In this document: positions 46,779-58,075 of the stretch, in pieces
Layout: each line of letters opens with the position of its first letter
Position numbering within the stretch: position 1 is the stretch's first letter
Assembly: GCA_021018995.1 (NCBI GenBank)
Contig: CM037590.1
Span: forward strand, 42,720,287-42,784,286
From: Chloranthus sessilifolius
Lineage: Eukaryota; Streptophyta; Magnoliopsida; Chloranthales; Chloranthaceae
Length of the DNA: 64,000 bases
Direction of reading: 5' to 3'
Translations under genes and position numbers: made by a program
The notes under the pieces: model-generated
Database searches by the model: none
Told to the model about the DNA's origin: nothing
Seen by the model: the letters and a program-made list of their open reading frames with translations, nothing else

Positions 46779-49610
46779 GTACATCCTAATAATTTTTTTC
46801 ATATTGGTCATGAAAAAAAATCCCAAGTAGCACCATCTATTTAAATTTCACGTAAGGGGTCGAGACATAGGACAGAGGTCGAGAAAGGAAGAATGTCAAG
46901 AGATAGGGCTCTCTCAACGTCAAGAGATATGGCTCTCTCCCTTTTTTTCAAGTTCCGTTTTTTGGAAAAATTTGAAGACTTCTGTGACTATGTCGTATGT
47001 GTTCCGTATTTATGTCGTACCCGAAACGTGCACTAATATTGCACCAGTTTCATAATAATGTCACGCTGAATTCGTGCCAATATAAAACGCACTGGAAACT
47101 TTTTCCAACATATCATACCAGTACCCGTATCAACCGCTGACAACTATGACTGTAACTACAGCACTAAGCTGCCAGGATAGATATATTGTCTGCTCTCTAT
47201 CTCACCTGGCTCTGATATATGAAGGGGATTGTTTATTTTAGAACTTTGGGGAAAGAAGGGCCACAGTACACATTACCATCTCTACTGGGTTTTGAAAGCA
47301 ATTCAAAACTCCTCTCTTGCTTGCTCATTTATGGGAGAAAGAGTCTTGGAGAATTGAATCAATTTTTGGAGAGGAGATGCAGAAAGAAAGAGGAAACATA
47401 ATACAAGATTTTATGAAAAATGCTGAAGTAGTCTAGGGAACAAAATCTCAACGGAATAAATGAACCACTCAGCTTCAATTGTTATTATACTAGGTTAACT
47501 AATTTACAAACAATTCAGAGTACTGCATGATATTCCATCATCCATTAATAAAGCTATTTCTAAGGATGGGAACCAAATGTAAGATGGTACTGAAGATAGG
47601 AGAAAGAGTTATGGAAAAACCTCTGTGACAAAATCGTCATGACCATGGGAATCAGTAGCAGACAAGTTCTTCGGTGCAAACAAACTATTAATTCCGCTAT
47701 CCTCAAAAAGTGGTTCTGAATAAGATACACCAAAGAGTTCTTCGTAGTCCTCAAAACTCAAGTTATCATCATCCACACTGAAATTTTCATAAAGGTCATC
47801 GTCATCACAGATTCCAAGGCCTTTCATTCCAGTAGAGCATAGCTGTGCATTAGATAAAGAAGAGCTTAGAAAGTGCACAACAAATTGGTAAGTCTACAAA
47901 ATTTCTCTCAAGTATAGATTAAAAAAATGCTAATCAGAAAATCAAAATCCATATTCTTTGTCCTAGCAATTATTCTTGGTGAAGATGATATAAAAGAGCA
48001 GCAATCCTCATATTTCAATACCAAACTGCATTAATTGGACTAGAACGACTAATCAAAATAATGAAGAGAGCGAGAAGAATTTGCCATAAAATTGAACTTT
48101 AACTTGTCCTTCTTGCTGAATTATTGAAATATTGCATGAAAGTAGGCTAGTTGAAAAGACAATTTGATAATCTTCCAACAACACCCATTTTGTGCCACTT
48201 TGACACTGCATTCATTGGACTAGAATTCACCTTGCATATCTCTCAAGAATTGTGTAATGTGCACGCCTCCCATTACATGTCCATAGCACCACACAGCCAT
48301 GACTCCTCCACTTTTCACATCTCAACCAGTGTAGAAGTTCAAAACACTACGAACCATTGCCAAAGCCACACCATACATGCATCATCAACAGCCTGAGATT
48401 CGCCCAGCATCAACTGTACTAGGCTGCATTAATTATGTGACTCTTTTTTGACAAATTACGGTTCCAAGTCCATTTGGTTGAAGTATTCACTTATATCTTC
48501 CTAGAGTATCAGTCGACAACTTACTAGAGAAATTTTCTCAATAGAAAGCATTGTCATAATACAAGTCAAAGAAGCATCTTTTGAGATATGAAGAATCTTA
48601 AAAAAAAGCTAATACAATGACAACTTGACACTATCGAAACTAAATGCACATAAGATAGAGAGATAATTAATACTGATCTTGAATCAGAGGTAATATGCTT
48701 CTTTATGGAGCTTTAAAATATGGAACTGAGAGAGCATTTGCTCAAGAAAAATAGAAAACAAAATTGGATATACATAGCACTTCATGAAACACAAGCTATA
48801 TCCAGAAGTTACAAAAATCCAAGGATTCATTCATTCAATAATAATTCTGCTTCTATATAGATAATGGTTAGAAACTCAGGATCCTAATTTCTTATGTACA
48901 AGAAGCTCTCATTGTTCCTTTGATTAAGTGTTAATGGGAGGAGTATACAAAGCGCATATTTTGGAACCCTTATAGATCTATAATAATTGTTCAACACAGT
49001 TGACATAATGCAATCCAGTGGTATATACATGCAAATGTTTACAAATTCAAATTATAAGTATTATTGATCCATGATTTACCTTAGGTGTGGTTGAATCCAT
49101 GGATCCAGCTGGATGATCTACACTGGAAGGCATAGTATTCAATAAAGACATCGAAGATGATCCCGTCCAAACATTGATATTCTCTGAATTTTCCCGATCA
49201 TTCAAACAATCGCTGACACTGTTCTCATCAATGCTCATTAAACCAAACCCCTGCTCACAATTCAAATCTGCTATGGAAGAGAAGTCGTGAACAAATGACC
49301 ACATTCTAGAAAATTCTGCAGCAGAAGGGCATCCAGAATAGCAGTTCACTGTTTGCCTCTTGTGTCCTGAAGCAGTGTCACTTTGTGCATTCCAATCACA
49401 ATGTTGACAAAGTGAGATCTTCTCTTCAACATGCCTAACTATAGCAGGTTGAGAATTGCATCTGTCACACAAAAGTGATCGCGAGTGGCGTCTAGAGAGA
49501 GCATTTGCAGAATGAACGTTGCGATCACATGATAAACACAAGCAAGCAGCATCAGACCTGCAATATACCATAGATCTTTGCTCCCCACAGTAGTCACAGG
49601 TACGACCCAT
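39958..49610 (-). CDS. COL9: CONSTANS-like B-box/CCT protein (COL9/COL10 type), four exons
   Basis: Minus-strand exons 49610-49080, 47842-47621, 45797-45484 and 40087-39958 join at GT-AG borders to 1197 bases, 398 residues. B-box 1: C5, C8, C17, D20, C25, C28, H33, H42. B-box 2 follows at C48-C51 and ends C68, C71; its third position is H60 where relatives have Cys. [14 protein letters not shown], then the acidic [11 protein letters not shown] and [12 protein letters not shown] in exon 2, and [15 protein letters not shown] plus [15 protein letters not shown] in exon 3 are hallmarks of COL9/COL10 (BBX7/8). The CCT domain spans exons 3-4 ([10 protein letters not shown], then [19 protein letters not shown]), ending CQTRSC. 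It is a nuclear transcription regulator; Arabidopsis COL9 delays flowering through CO and FT, a role inferred here by similarity. Introns are 1237, 1823 and 5396 bp; the last holds an LTR retrotransposon in the same direction. The assignment as COL9 versus COL10 is uncertain. Confidence 0.92.
40507..41604 (-). repeat. 3' LTR of the retrotransposon
   Basis: 1098 bp, TGATG...CATCA. It carries spaced palindromes of the cgatcgatcg type around 41160-41465 and a tatataaatatata tract. Confidence 0.88.
42150..43050 (-). other. gag-like remnant with zinc knuckle (fossil)
   Basis: Within the internal region, one part resembles the Gypsy gag core ([20 protein letters not shown]). Another carries a CCHC zinc knuckle ([15 protein letters not shown]), followed by an acidic, Ser-rich stretch. 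It is not an intact gene. Confidence 0.65.
43479..43497 (-). other. Primer-binding site of the retrotransposon
   Basis: Minus-strand tggtatcaaagcttagg directly next to the right LTR resembles the complement of initiator methionine tRNA used by many plant LTR elements. Confidence 0.7.
43498..45048 (-). repeat. 5' LTR of the retrotransposon, with nested MITE
   Basis: 1551 bp. It is longer than the other LTR because a hAT-like MITE of about 416 bp sits near its left edge. The cgatcgatcg palindrome series is at about 44600-44910. Confidence 0.88.
43513..43928. mobile_element. hAT-like MITE (GATACGTATC interior) nested in the LTR
   Basis: The element runs from about ccatggttcaatacgtatcg to ttttgatccat. 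gacaaaa precedes and follows it, and the other LTR provides the empty site (gcgggacaaaacgc). The interior repeats cgtatcgtccgatac and attatcgtccgataatt words. Confidence 0.8.
46592..46621. repeat. (TA)n microsatellite, COL intron 2
   Basis: About 15 TA units, followed by a short (CA)n at about 46624-46640. Confidence 0.9.
46716..46776. repeat. (TA)n microsatellite, COL intron 2
   Basis: About 30 TA units. Flanking text around 45940-46000 and 47090-47150 (gataccagtacc, accagtacccgtatc) suggests a diverged MITE of the GATACGTATC type. Confidence 0.9.
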
Positions 49611-50084
49611 ATTTCACGTCAAACTTTCAACGTAGTCAAAACAAAAGGCAAGACTATGAGCCCGGTTTGGTTTTTAAACCTGGATTTCAAATATTGCCCA
49701 ACATTCTGCCATAATTAATTGCAATGCCCATAAACTTACAATCTGTTTTAAGCAGCCTACAAAAACCATTTCAGAATGATTTCAGAACTTGATAAAATTT
49801 CTGTCACAGAATTGAAGTGGTTGCCAGTTTCCACAGAATATAGAAGAACATGAGTTCTAAAGCATATCAAGCATTTATCCGCATATTACAGAAGTGTTGA
49901 AAAATCACGAATTTTTGTTTGTCTACAGGGGCATTCAGGGGCGGATCTACATACAATGGTAGGGGGTCACCGGCCCCCCCAAAGTTTTAAAGAAACATTA
50001 AAAGGCCTTAAGTGCCACAGAATAGGGCTACGCATATATCCATTTAAAATCCATTTAAAGCCCCCCTCAAGCTTTTAACTGTCT

Positions 50085-50170
50085 GATAGGTTGGCCATGA
50101 TCTCTAGATCTACTATGTGGAGGATTGGGATGAAAAACAATCTCTTTTGTTTGATTCAAGACAGTCAATA
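50085..50170. mobile_element. Foldback MITE, family A, one arm
   Basis: Right arm only: ggccatgatctctagatcta ... gaggattgggatgaaaaaca ... gattcaagacagtcaat. Confidence 0.6.
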
Positions 50171-50484
50171 AGATTGGAACCATTGGTTGTTAAGACCAAA
50201 TCATGATTGTAAATACCTGTTCCCTTAATTTAATATGATAAAGCAAGAAGAGAGAATTTAGGCCTAATAAAAGCTAATAAAATCATAAGGGGAACCCTTA
50301 TTTGTAGCTATAGTTTTAAATACACATCATAAAGTTGCCAATAGTAATAGGTACCGATTTAAAATGTAGTGCCTCTTTTCTCGCTCCCTCATCTCATACC
50401 TACAAAAAATTTCTCTCATAACCCACCTATTATAAAGAGTTGGGTACCTCTTTTCGCACTCACACAATCTCTTAGGGTGCCTAT

Positions 50485-50845
50485 GTTTGAAACCCTTAAA
50501 ATTGTTGACTACTTAGACTTAGATGATTTAAATCGTTTTTCATCCCAATCTTCTACACGATGGATCTTGAGACCATGAACGTACCATCAGACGGTCTATT
50601 TTCTATTCCACATGGTACAAATCCCCAAAAGTAGAGAGCAACTACTTGCACATGAGACGAAATGTCACATGGCAATCATCACATTTAAGCCGTATTTTTT
50701 GGTGATTTGTACCACATAGAATAAAAAATAGACCGTCTGATGGTACGTTCATGGTCTCAAGATCCATCACGTGAAAGATTGGGGTGAAAAATAATCTCCA
50801 TCATTTGATTTGAAGTAGTTTTCGAGTTTTAAGGGGTTTTGAATG
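50485..50845. mobile_element. Foldback MITE, family A, well preserved
   Basis: Arms of about 150 bp are nearly perfect complements: gatcttgagaccatgaacgt, accatcagacggtctatttt against aatagaccgtctgatggtac, gttcatggtctcaagatcc. The outermost gaaacccttaaaatt pairs with ttttaaggggtttt. This copy defines the family best. Confidence 0.85.
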
Positions 50846-50929
50846 CATGCGCTCCTAGAAAGTGCGTCAAAGCGAACAAAGGTACCTAAAGAGTTTTACC
50901 ATTGAGTACCTCTCCTCTATTCATGCATA

Positions 50930-51155
50930 ATGCATTGACTACTTTGAATTAGACGATGGAGAACATTTTTCGTTCCTATTTTCAACACAACGGATCTTGA
51001 GATCATAGGCATACCGTCATATAGTTAATTTTTTCTTCCACGTGACACACATCCCCAAAAGTGACTCTAAATTATGTTTGAGCAAGACGTGTTCCATGTG
51101 ATTTTAGATGTGTACCATGTGAAATCAAAACTGACTGTATGATCGTATGCCCTTA
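50930..51155. mobile_element. Foldback MITE, family A, right arm eroded
   Basis: Left arm gactactttgaattagacga ... atcttgagatcataggca is clear. The right arm survives as gtaccatgtgaaatcaaaac then gtatgccctt. Confidence 0.6.
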
Positions 51156-51461
51156 ATTTGGGGGAAAAAAATTGCGCCAGAACTATCAACTACCGAGTGA
51201 CCCCCCTTTAGGAAAATCCTGCGTCCGCCACTGGGGACATTTGAAACGTTTCTGGCAGATTTCGTTATTTGGGCCAAAGTTTCCTAAGTTCAAGCACCAC
51301 CTGATTTGCTAACAGAAGTGGGCTGCTCTTCCCATAGGTAATGAGATGGAACTGGAGTTTCCTAAGCTAAGCCAGGCCTAAATGTAGTGTTCCCCACTTC
51401 ACTATTGAGAAAAGAGGAAATGGTGCCTTTTAGTGGTTTTCATCATCTTTTTGTTTGCTGG
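51156..51461. other. Probable SINE body and AT-rich DNA
   Basis: It lies downstream, on the minus strand, of the tRNA-like head at 51462-51530. No gene seen. Confidence 0.35.
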
Positions 51462-51530
51462 AAAAGCTGGGTTTGAACCTGCACCCTCTAGGTTGATATA
51501 TCCCTTCCATTGAGCTACAGCCCAAGCCCA
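51462..51530 (-). mobile_element. tRNA-derived SINE head
   Basis: On the minus strand: gggctgtagctcaatgg (A box) and gtgcaggttcaaacccagc (B box), separated as in a tRNA gene. It is embedded in repeat-like sequence and lacks a convincing cloverleaf end, so a SINE is more likely than a tRNA gene. Confidence 0.5.
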
Positions 51531-51760
51531 GTGTTTTTCACCTTCACTACATAAAACCAACAAGAAATCATATTTGAGATTTTATGTTCCTTGTAATCAT
51601 TGACTGAGTTATGGTACTTCTCACACAAATACGAATGGATGAAAAGGGACATGCAGTGACCAATCCAAATCTGTGTTTCAATCTTGAAGCAATCTTGCAA
51701 CACGACTATTCTCCACAGGTTCATAGAAGCAAAAGGTGAGCATAAGCAGAAAAATATAAG

Positions 51761-51949
51761 CATGGTTTATAATACCAATTTTCCATTACGTATCATCCAA
51801 TACGTACCGGTTCCGGACGATACATTGGTTTGTATTGTCTAATACATTAACAATATATATGTAACACACCGGTACGATACATTTAAAGCATTGCACCGGT
51901 GACCTTCGAAACCAGTATATACCGGTTTCAGACAAGATTTTGAACCATG
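51761..51949. mobile_element. hAT-like MITE (GATACGTATC interior)
   Basis: 189 bp from catggtttataatacc to attttgaaccatg. Flanks AATATAAG (51753-51760) and AATATGAG (51950-51957) match at 7 of 8. Confidence 0.8.
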
Positions 51950-52734
51950 AATATGAGCAATGTAAGCCTTGAGCCCCAAGAGGCCAAGCTCATGCAAAGC
52001 CTCCTCATTTCAGTATTTCAAATGGATCTTCATGAATTACAGGCACTCACACGAGAAAGAGAATATACATGATGGAGAATAAACGTAAATCTCCCTATTC
52101 ATAAAGAACACTAAACAATGAACAGTAATGTAATCCGTCATAAGAGCCTAAATAAATGTGCTATTAGATGGGCAGCCATTGGTTTACATGGCAAGAACAA
52201 ATCAGTGGGTCACCATATAAATTGCAGTAGCACAAAAAATCATGCTGATCGGATGGCCCTAATAATCTGGGGAATAGTAATCTATGGCCAAAATATGGGG
52301 CTAATGTAAGAAATCCACCATCTAGATTGACCGCAATCTTGCTATGTGGATTTAAGAGAGGCATCTAATATTATATGCCCTAAAAGACCTCTATACTGCA
52401 TCATTGCTCCAAAAAGATAAGATGATAACTGAATTACTACTACCTCCATTTACAAGGAATTGAATATTTGAATGGTTGCAATGCCAACAATGAGATCTAC
52501 AAAAGGGCGAGTATCCCGATTTAAACAATTACCATTCGATCTCTATGATCTAAGTAAGCTAAAAGGAACATATAATTTGTGACTAAAGGTTTTTTTCTTA
52601 AATGGATATATGTAAGCAAAATATTTACTTTGTCTTTACCACAAATTCTGGAAAGTCACAAAAATAAGGAAGAATCCTTCATCAATTTGAGCACCAAATA
52701 CCTATGTTTGGGACAAGAAAGAATTTGGGGTTCT

Positions 52735-52896
52735 CATGGATCAAAATTCCAGATGAAACAGATACGCATCGCTTTCAAAGGTCACAAAGTCAATAGATTG
52801 AATGTATCGGCCCATACAAACTGAAACGTGTCGTCCGATATGTAACGGTTTTTGAGTTGGCCGATACATACCGGATAACCAAGATTTTGATCCTTA
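52735..52896. mobile_element. hAT-like MITE (mixed interior)
   Basis: 162 bp from catggatcaaaattcc to attttgatcctta. Flanks GGGGTTCT and GTGGTTCT match at 7 of 8. Confidence 0.75.
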
Positions 52897-53183
52897 GTGG
52901 TTCTATCTGTCACATGTATCTTTCAGAAATATGTGAGTTTTACAAGTGATATGCACACCTTACAGAAATATATGCATTTTACATGTAATTTTATTTTCTA
53001 GTCTTAAGAATCTATTAATTTCCCAACAGTTTTACTGAAAAAAGAAAAAAGAGAACAAAGTAAAATTTACATCGAATTTAACAAATTAAACTCAAAATCC
53101 CTTTGTTTATCTGTCAAAATCCTCATCAACAAAATGCGCAAAAAGGCTTATGAAAGATACAATTTACTCCATATATCACCAAA

Positions 53184-53583
53184 GGGTCCAGCTAATTGCA
53201 ATTCAAAATTATGCCATTGCAAACCGTTTAAAACTAAGACTTTAAATTTATGGGACCTGTGCTATGTTTCAAAAGTATCTAAGCTGCCTGATTTGAAAGC
53301 TATGATCTAAAGATAGTCGGGGAAAGAGATTGCCACGAAACAGGGTCTCTATCATCTGATTCAACGCAGTCAGCTGCTAATTTATGTCAATGCGTTTGAC
53401 ATCATTGAATCAGATTATGGAGATCACGTGTCGCCTATCTTTTACACCAAAGATCTTTAGATCGTGACCTCCAAATCAGACGGCTTAGACTGCGTGGAAC
53501 GTGGCACAGGTCACAAAAATTCAAAGTCTTTGTTTTAAATGGTTTGCAAGGGCATAATTTTGAATTGCAATTAGCTGGACCCT
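53184..53583. mobile_element. Large palindrome, foldback family B (Mutator-like)
   Basis: A 400 bp element whose arms are near-perfect complements: gggtccagctaattgcaatt at the left and aattgcaattagctggaccc at the right. TCACCAAA is present on both sides (53176-53183, 53584-53591; 9 bp if one mismatch is allowed). Inner phrases gatttgaaagctatgatc / gatcgtgacctccaaatc also pair. Confidence 0.8.
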
Positions 53584-54069
53584 TCACCAAAACCCTCAGA
53601 TTTAAATTGAGAAATCAACCAAACAAACAATTGGCAAATTAATTAGCTACGTTTGCGTAGATAATGAATTTGACCCAAACAAAAGGCGTAAACCAGCCAA
53701 AAGGCTAGTTCGAAACGAAATAAAAGCCAGATATTCATAGAAAACAACGAATTTCAGCAATAAAACAAAAACACCCAAAAAAACTAAATTTACTTACATA
53801 CCCAAAATATTCTCAAACTTCGTGAGAAAAATTGAAATTTACACATCCAAATCAACGAGGAAAGGTGGAAAAGTAGAATAGCTCGTTCACTAAGGAATCA
53901 GCTACTTAAAATTAAAGAGATTAAAATTCTAAAAAATTTAAAAAGAACCGAAATTTTTACAAATATTCCAACAAAAGGAGCTAAAATCCAGATAATAGCT
54001 CCTTTGAAATTATTTTCTTAAAAATGCCATAAATTCACAGGAAAAATTAAAAGATCTTCAGTAAATTAC

Positions 54070-54200
54070 CAGTTTGGAGAAGAAACTATCGGAAAAGATC
54101 TATTGAGAGCTCTTTGCAGTCACATAAAACTGATAAACGTGAAACCCTAATGCGAAAACTTGGATTCTCAGAGAGCACTTCGGACATAAAAGTGCACTAA
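54070..54200 (-). promoter_or_regulatory. Possible leader exon of the COL gene
   Basis: Minus-strand sequence that reads like a plant 5' leader (gcattagggtttcacg, then tttcttctccaaactg) ends in a donor, ctg|gtaatt, at 54070. TATA-like tttataaa lies about 100 bases further upstream. If it belongs to the COL gene, a 5'UTR intron of about 4.4 kb would run to near 49.65 kb. No transcript evidence. Confidence 0.35.
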
Positions 54201-54939
54201 AGTGGGACCCACTTTCAAAAAGTTGGCCTTTTAACTTTTTCTGTAAAGTTAATATAAATTGTAATCAGCGTAGACATTTATAAAATATATGCGATTATCA
54301 TATCCATGCATTCTATGACTCAATTTAAAATTTTTACCAAATCCTCAAATTATTTATTCCATTTTCCCTTATTAAGTCATCATTCTGTGAAATTACAGAT
54401 TGAATGGCTAGAAGTCCTGTACATAACTTTATGAATTTTACCCGTTCCACAAGAGATCTTCAAATTTTGTCTGAATTTGAAGTAATTAGGTAATTATTTG
54501 CATAAATGAGGGGTTTTTTTTAGGTAAGAGCCGCCAATTTGATAACGAATATGAGGCACGACTGAATAGGTCACGGAGACAAAAAAAAAAAATTGTGAAT
54601 TGAGAAACTTTTTCGAGCAGTGAAATTACTGTATTGGCCCCAGTGACTACCAACCTGCTAGTCTGCTACTCTATTTAAGATAGGTACAGTGTACCGAGAC
54701 TTAGTACTACCGGAACGAGTCAGGTTTAGAATACTTGAATCCCATATGTTAAATCAAATCCTATGCCAAATCCCGACCCTACTGTTCATATCTAACCTCA
54801 ACCTGAACCCGATTTGTAACAGATCGGGCCTCCAAAACCCGTCAAGTTGATCAGACCCATTTGCACCCCTACTTAGTACTGAAAATAGAACTCATGCCAT
54901 CCCTACCGCCCATATACATGTGATCAATAAGATTCACAC
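54200..54939. other. Intergenic
   Basis: AT-rich, presumed promoter side of the COL gene. At 54720-54860 there is a gacccgaccc-type degenerate repeat. Confidence 0.4.
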
Positions 54940-55540
54940 ATGGCACCATGATCATTCTTGCTTTATGGGCTTAAGTCCTCACTCAAAACACATCGTAACA
55001 TGTAAGGTCTTCATACACCTTATAGCTCAAGTTTTGACCATTTCTCTAGCTAATGTGAGATTATTACAAATCTAGATATGAAAACAGTGCACTTTGAAAT
55101 GTTAAATGATGACAATCATTGTTGTTGTAATAGTCTCACATTTGATAGGAAAAAGTTCTGATCTTGAGTTATATGTGATTGCGAACGCTATATATCATGA
55201 TGCGTGTTGGGTAGGAATTTAAACTCATATCAGAAATAAAATTGGGGTGAGGACCTAAGTCCAGAATTGAACAATATTATGGCATGTAGGTCTGAGTCTT
55301 CACAAAATAGTATCAGAGCCGAGGATGACTCTTTTATAAGATTGAAGGATTCTAATAATCCCACATCAGATAAAGAAAAGTCTTAATCTTGAGCTATATA
55401 AGAGTACGGACGCTATATGTCATAATGTATTTTGGGTGGAGACTTGAGCCCATATCATAAATAAAATTCGGGCAGAGACCTAAGCCCAAAACCGAATAAT
55501 ATTATGACATGTGAGTCTAAGTCTGCACAATTACAAATTT
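54940..55540. repeat. Dispersed repeat, family F (both orientations)
   Basis: A diverged forward copy around 54950-55080 (gcttaagtcctcactcaaaa, gtgagattattac) is followed by two reverse copies (55120-55320 and 55320-55540: taatagtctcacatttgata, aggaattta..ctcatatc, cagaattgaacaatattatg). Confidence 0.6.
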
Positions 55541-55964
55541 GAAACTTTTATTTGTACCATGTTGATGGAATGGCTCTGACCATTTTATGGCTGAGCTCAT
55601 GTATCAACCCGGATGATAAGATATGTTATTGGCCGCCCATGTGGCACGTGTGGTGTGGTGTGGTGTGGTGAAAGAGATTTTGTACGGATGAGAAATTGAA
55701 GGAGTAAAAGAAAAGGCCAAAGAAACAATTTTTTAAGGGGCGATATTATGAAGGGCATTCACCTTATTTTAAGAAATTAATTTTTTCTACTATTATAATA
55801 GTAGAGATACCAAAGTTTGGTGGAACAACACCTTTTAGAGGAGCTTACCACGTGTGCCTCCACAAAAGACTACATTTCAGTGTTACCAACAACCTAATAA
55901 TAGGGGTATAAAGGCTATGATTTTAAATAGATTACCTTTAATTCCTCGGATCGAATCTTTGAGT

Positions 55965-56310
55965 TAACCTACGCTGAAACCCATTAATTGATTTGAATCT
56001 GACGATGCAAATCATTTTTCATTCCAACCTTTCACGTAATGGATCTTGAAATCATGTGTGTGTCATCAGACGATATATTTTTTATTTCATATAATACACA
56101 TCCCAAAAAATGACCTTATTTGAGTGTGATGAGTTCCATGTTATATTAAGGTCACTTTTTTGAAATGGATACAATGTAAAATTAAAAATGACGGTGGATG
56201 GTAAGAGCATGATCTCAAGATACATCATGTGAAAGATTGGGATCAAAAAATAATCTGCATCGTCAAATTCAAAGCAATCAATAGATTTCAGCGTGGATGA
56301 ATTCAAAGAT
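55965..56310. mobile_element. Foldback MITE, family A
   Basis: Left: acgctgaaacccattaattg ... ggatcttgaaatcatgtgtg. Right: gagcatgatctcaagataca ... agatttcagcgt. Arms pair along most of their length. Confidence 0.75.
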
Positions 56311-56329
56311 TCGGGGGTGGATTTAATTA

Positions 56330-57225
56330 AATATTGGTTATATTGATATAGCCATATAAGGCCAAATGTGGTGTGAAATTAGTCAAATATCGCTCATATC
56401 AGTTTATATTGGCCGAGAACCCGATATGTATCAGCCATCAAACTCAAAGTGTCCTTTACATAATATTTTTTAAAAATTATTTTAAGCTATCTATATATTA
56501 AAAATACTCTAAAATTTAAAAAAGTAAAAGTTACTTTAATATCGACACATTTGGCCCCTTTCTTTCTTCATACATCTAATATGTATCAGTTTGGACCGAT
56601 ATGCCTAATGCACATCCATTTTAAATCCCATATATAGAATGCTAAGGATGTGCAGAAAATCGATCGAGCCGACCTGACCGATCAAAATCGACCAAAATTT
56701 TAGTTAGGTTTCGGTTTTAGGGCATATTAGTTCAATTTCGGTTTTGGAAAAGTAGTTTATTGGGTTATCGTTTCGGTTTTAATGTAAAAAATTCGAAACT
56801 GAACCGATAAGAAATTAATAATATAGTATTACTTAGGTTCATATAAAAATAGATTGCAATTAAAAAATTTTCTTTTAAAATTTAAAGTTAAAAGTTAAAA
56901 CGTAAAAACTAAAAAATAAAGGATAAATCTTAAAATTAGCAAAATGTAAAAAAAAATTGTTGTTTTATATCTCATTCATTTTCATTTCTAAGTTCTCACT
57001 AGTCACCATCCGTCGCTCACCATCTGCCGTTCTCTTGCTCACCGGTGTTGTCCATCACAAGCTCACACAGACACACTCTATAGTAGATAAGAAATTTTAT
57101 TTTTTCTCTCTCCCTCTTCCAAACTGAAAATCGACCGAACTGATAACTATCAGCTTAGTTTTGATTTTAGAAATTAGAAACCGGTAGTTATCAATTCGGT
57201 TTCAATTTACTCCTTATAGAATGCC
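56330..57225. repeat. Degenerate MITE-like repeats
   Basis: 56330-56640 carries tatcagtttatattggccg and cgatatgtatcagcc words. 56650-56820 and 57120-57220 carry aaccgaaa/ttcggttt words with inverted ends (tcgatcgagccgacctg / aactgaaaatcgaccgaac). No gene seen. Confidence 0.4.
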
Positions 57226-57474
57226 AAATTAACACACTTCCATAAGCCCTCCAATTAGTTGCAAAATGTGGACCCCCTCTATTTGGAAGAGTTTAACTAT
57301 AGTGCAGCGCTTGCACATCTTAAACTCTGCAGGCATCTCTGTGTCTGTCTCAAATGGTGGTCCTCTCTCACAAGTGCACAGCGATGTACCATCCAGTACA
57401 AATTGATACCAGATGAACCTGGTGGAGGACACTGAGGTGCCAAGCATTTTACCATCATTATATATTCGTAATTA

Positions 57475-57645
57475 GAAAACTATAAACAATAGACAATTTA
57501 TAAATGATAATTTTATAGACAACTTATGTGACGCAATTGGCTATAGTATTTGGCCCCAAAATAATGGGCCAGTCACATCATGCCTCATAAGCTTCGCACA
57601 AAATTGCCTATAAAAAATCGTTCGAGTGTCCTTCGTATTTAATGT
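57475..57645. mobile_element. MITE, family E
   Basis: Left atgataattttatagacaac and right gcacaaaattgcctataaaa are inverted relatives. The core acttatgtgacgcaattgg matches the other E copies. Confidence 0.55.
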
Positions 57646-57789
57646 CACCACGGAAAAAGTATAAAGTAACTTTTTGAAAAGAACTCAAATAAATGCAGGG
57701 TACTGTGTCTGTGACGCATGACCAACTTCCATAATTGTAGAGTAGTAAAAATTTTGAAGCTTTAGTCTAAGTACCGTGTAAGTGCATCT

Positions 57790-57990
57790 AATCTAATTGG
57801 CCAACGGTTAGGTCGAATTAGGTGAACCTGATTTCAGGTTCATCCACTTTTGCAGCCATTTGATAGAAGAGAATCGTGACTTCTGTGATTTCCATTTTAA
57901 AGAATAACAGTCAGTCAAGATAATTCTCTTATATCCAACAGCTTCAAATTTGATTGAATACGACATCAAGTTCAACCAATTAGAGCTGAC
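57790..57990. repeat. Foldback repeat (ggtcgaattagg type)
   Basis: aattggccaacggttaggtc and its partner gttcaaccaattagagctga are inverted relatives. The same pair occurs at 58340-58530 and in parts at 7700-7860 and 37330-37840. Confidence 0.5.
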
Positions 57991-58075
57991 CATTCCCAAT
58001 TTAATTCACATCGCATTGGAATGAATCAAGAATTAGCATGTCTTGGTTGCCTCTATTTTCTTTAATTGTTCCACA

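Noticed and set aside
57229-57447. Minus-strand frame with several Cys residues
   Set aside because: Cys spacing matches no zinc-binding pattern I know, and no neighbouring exon was found.
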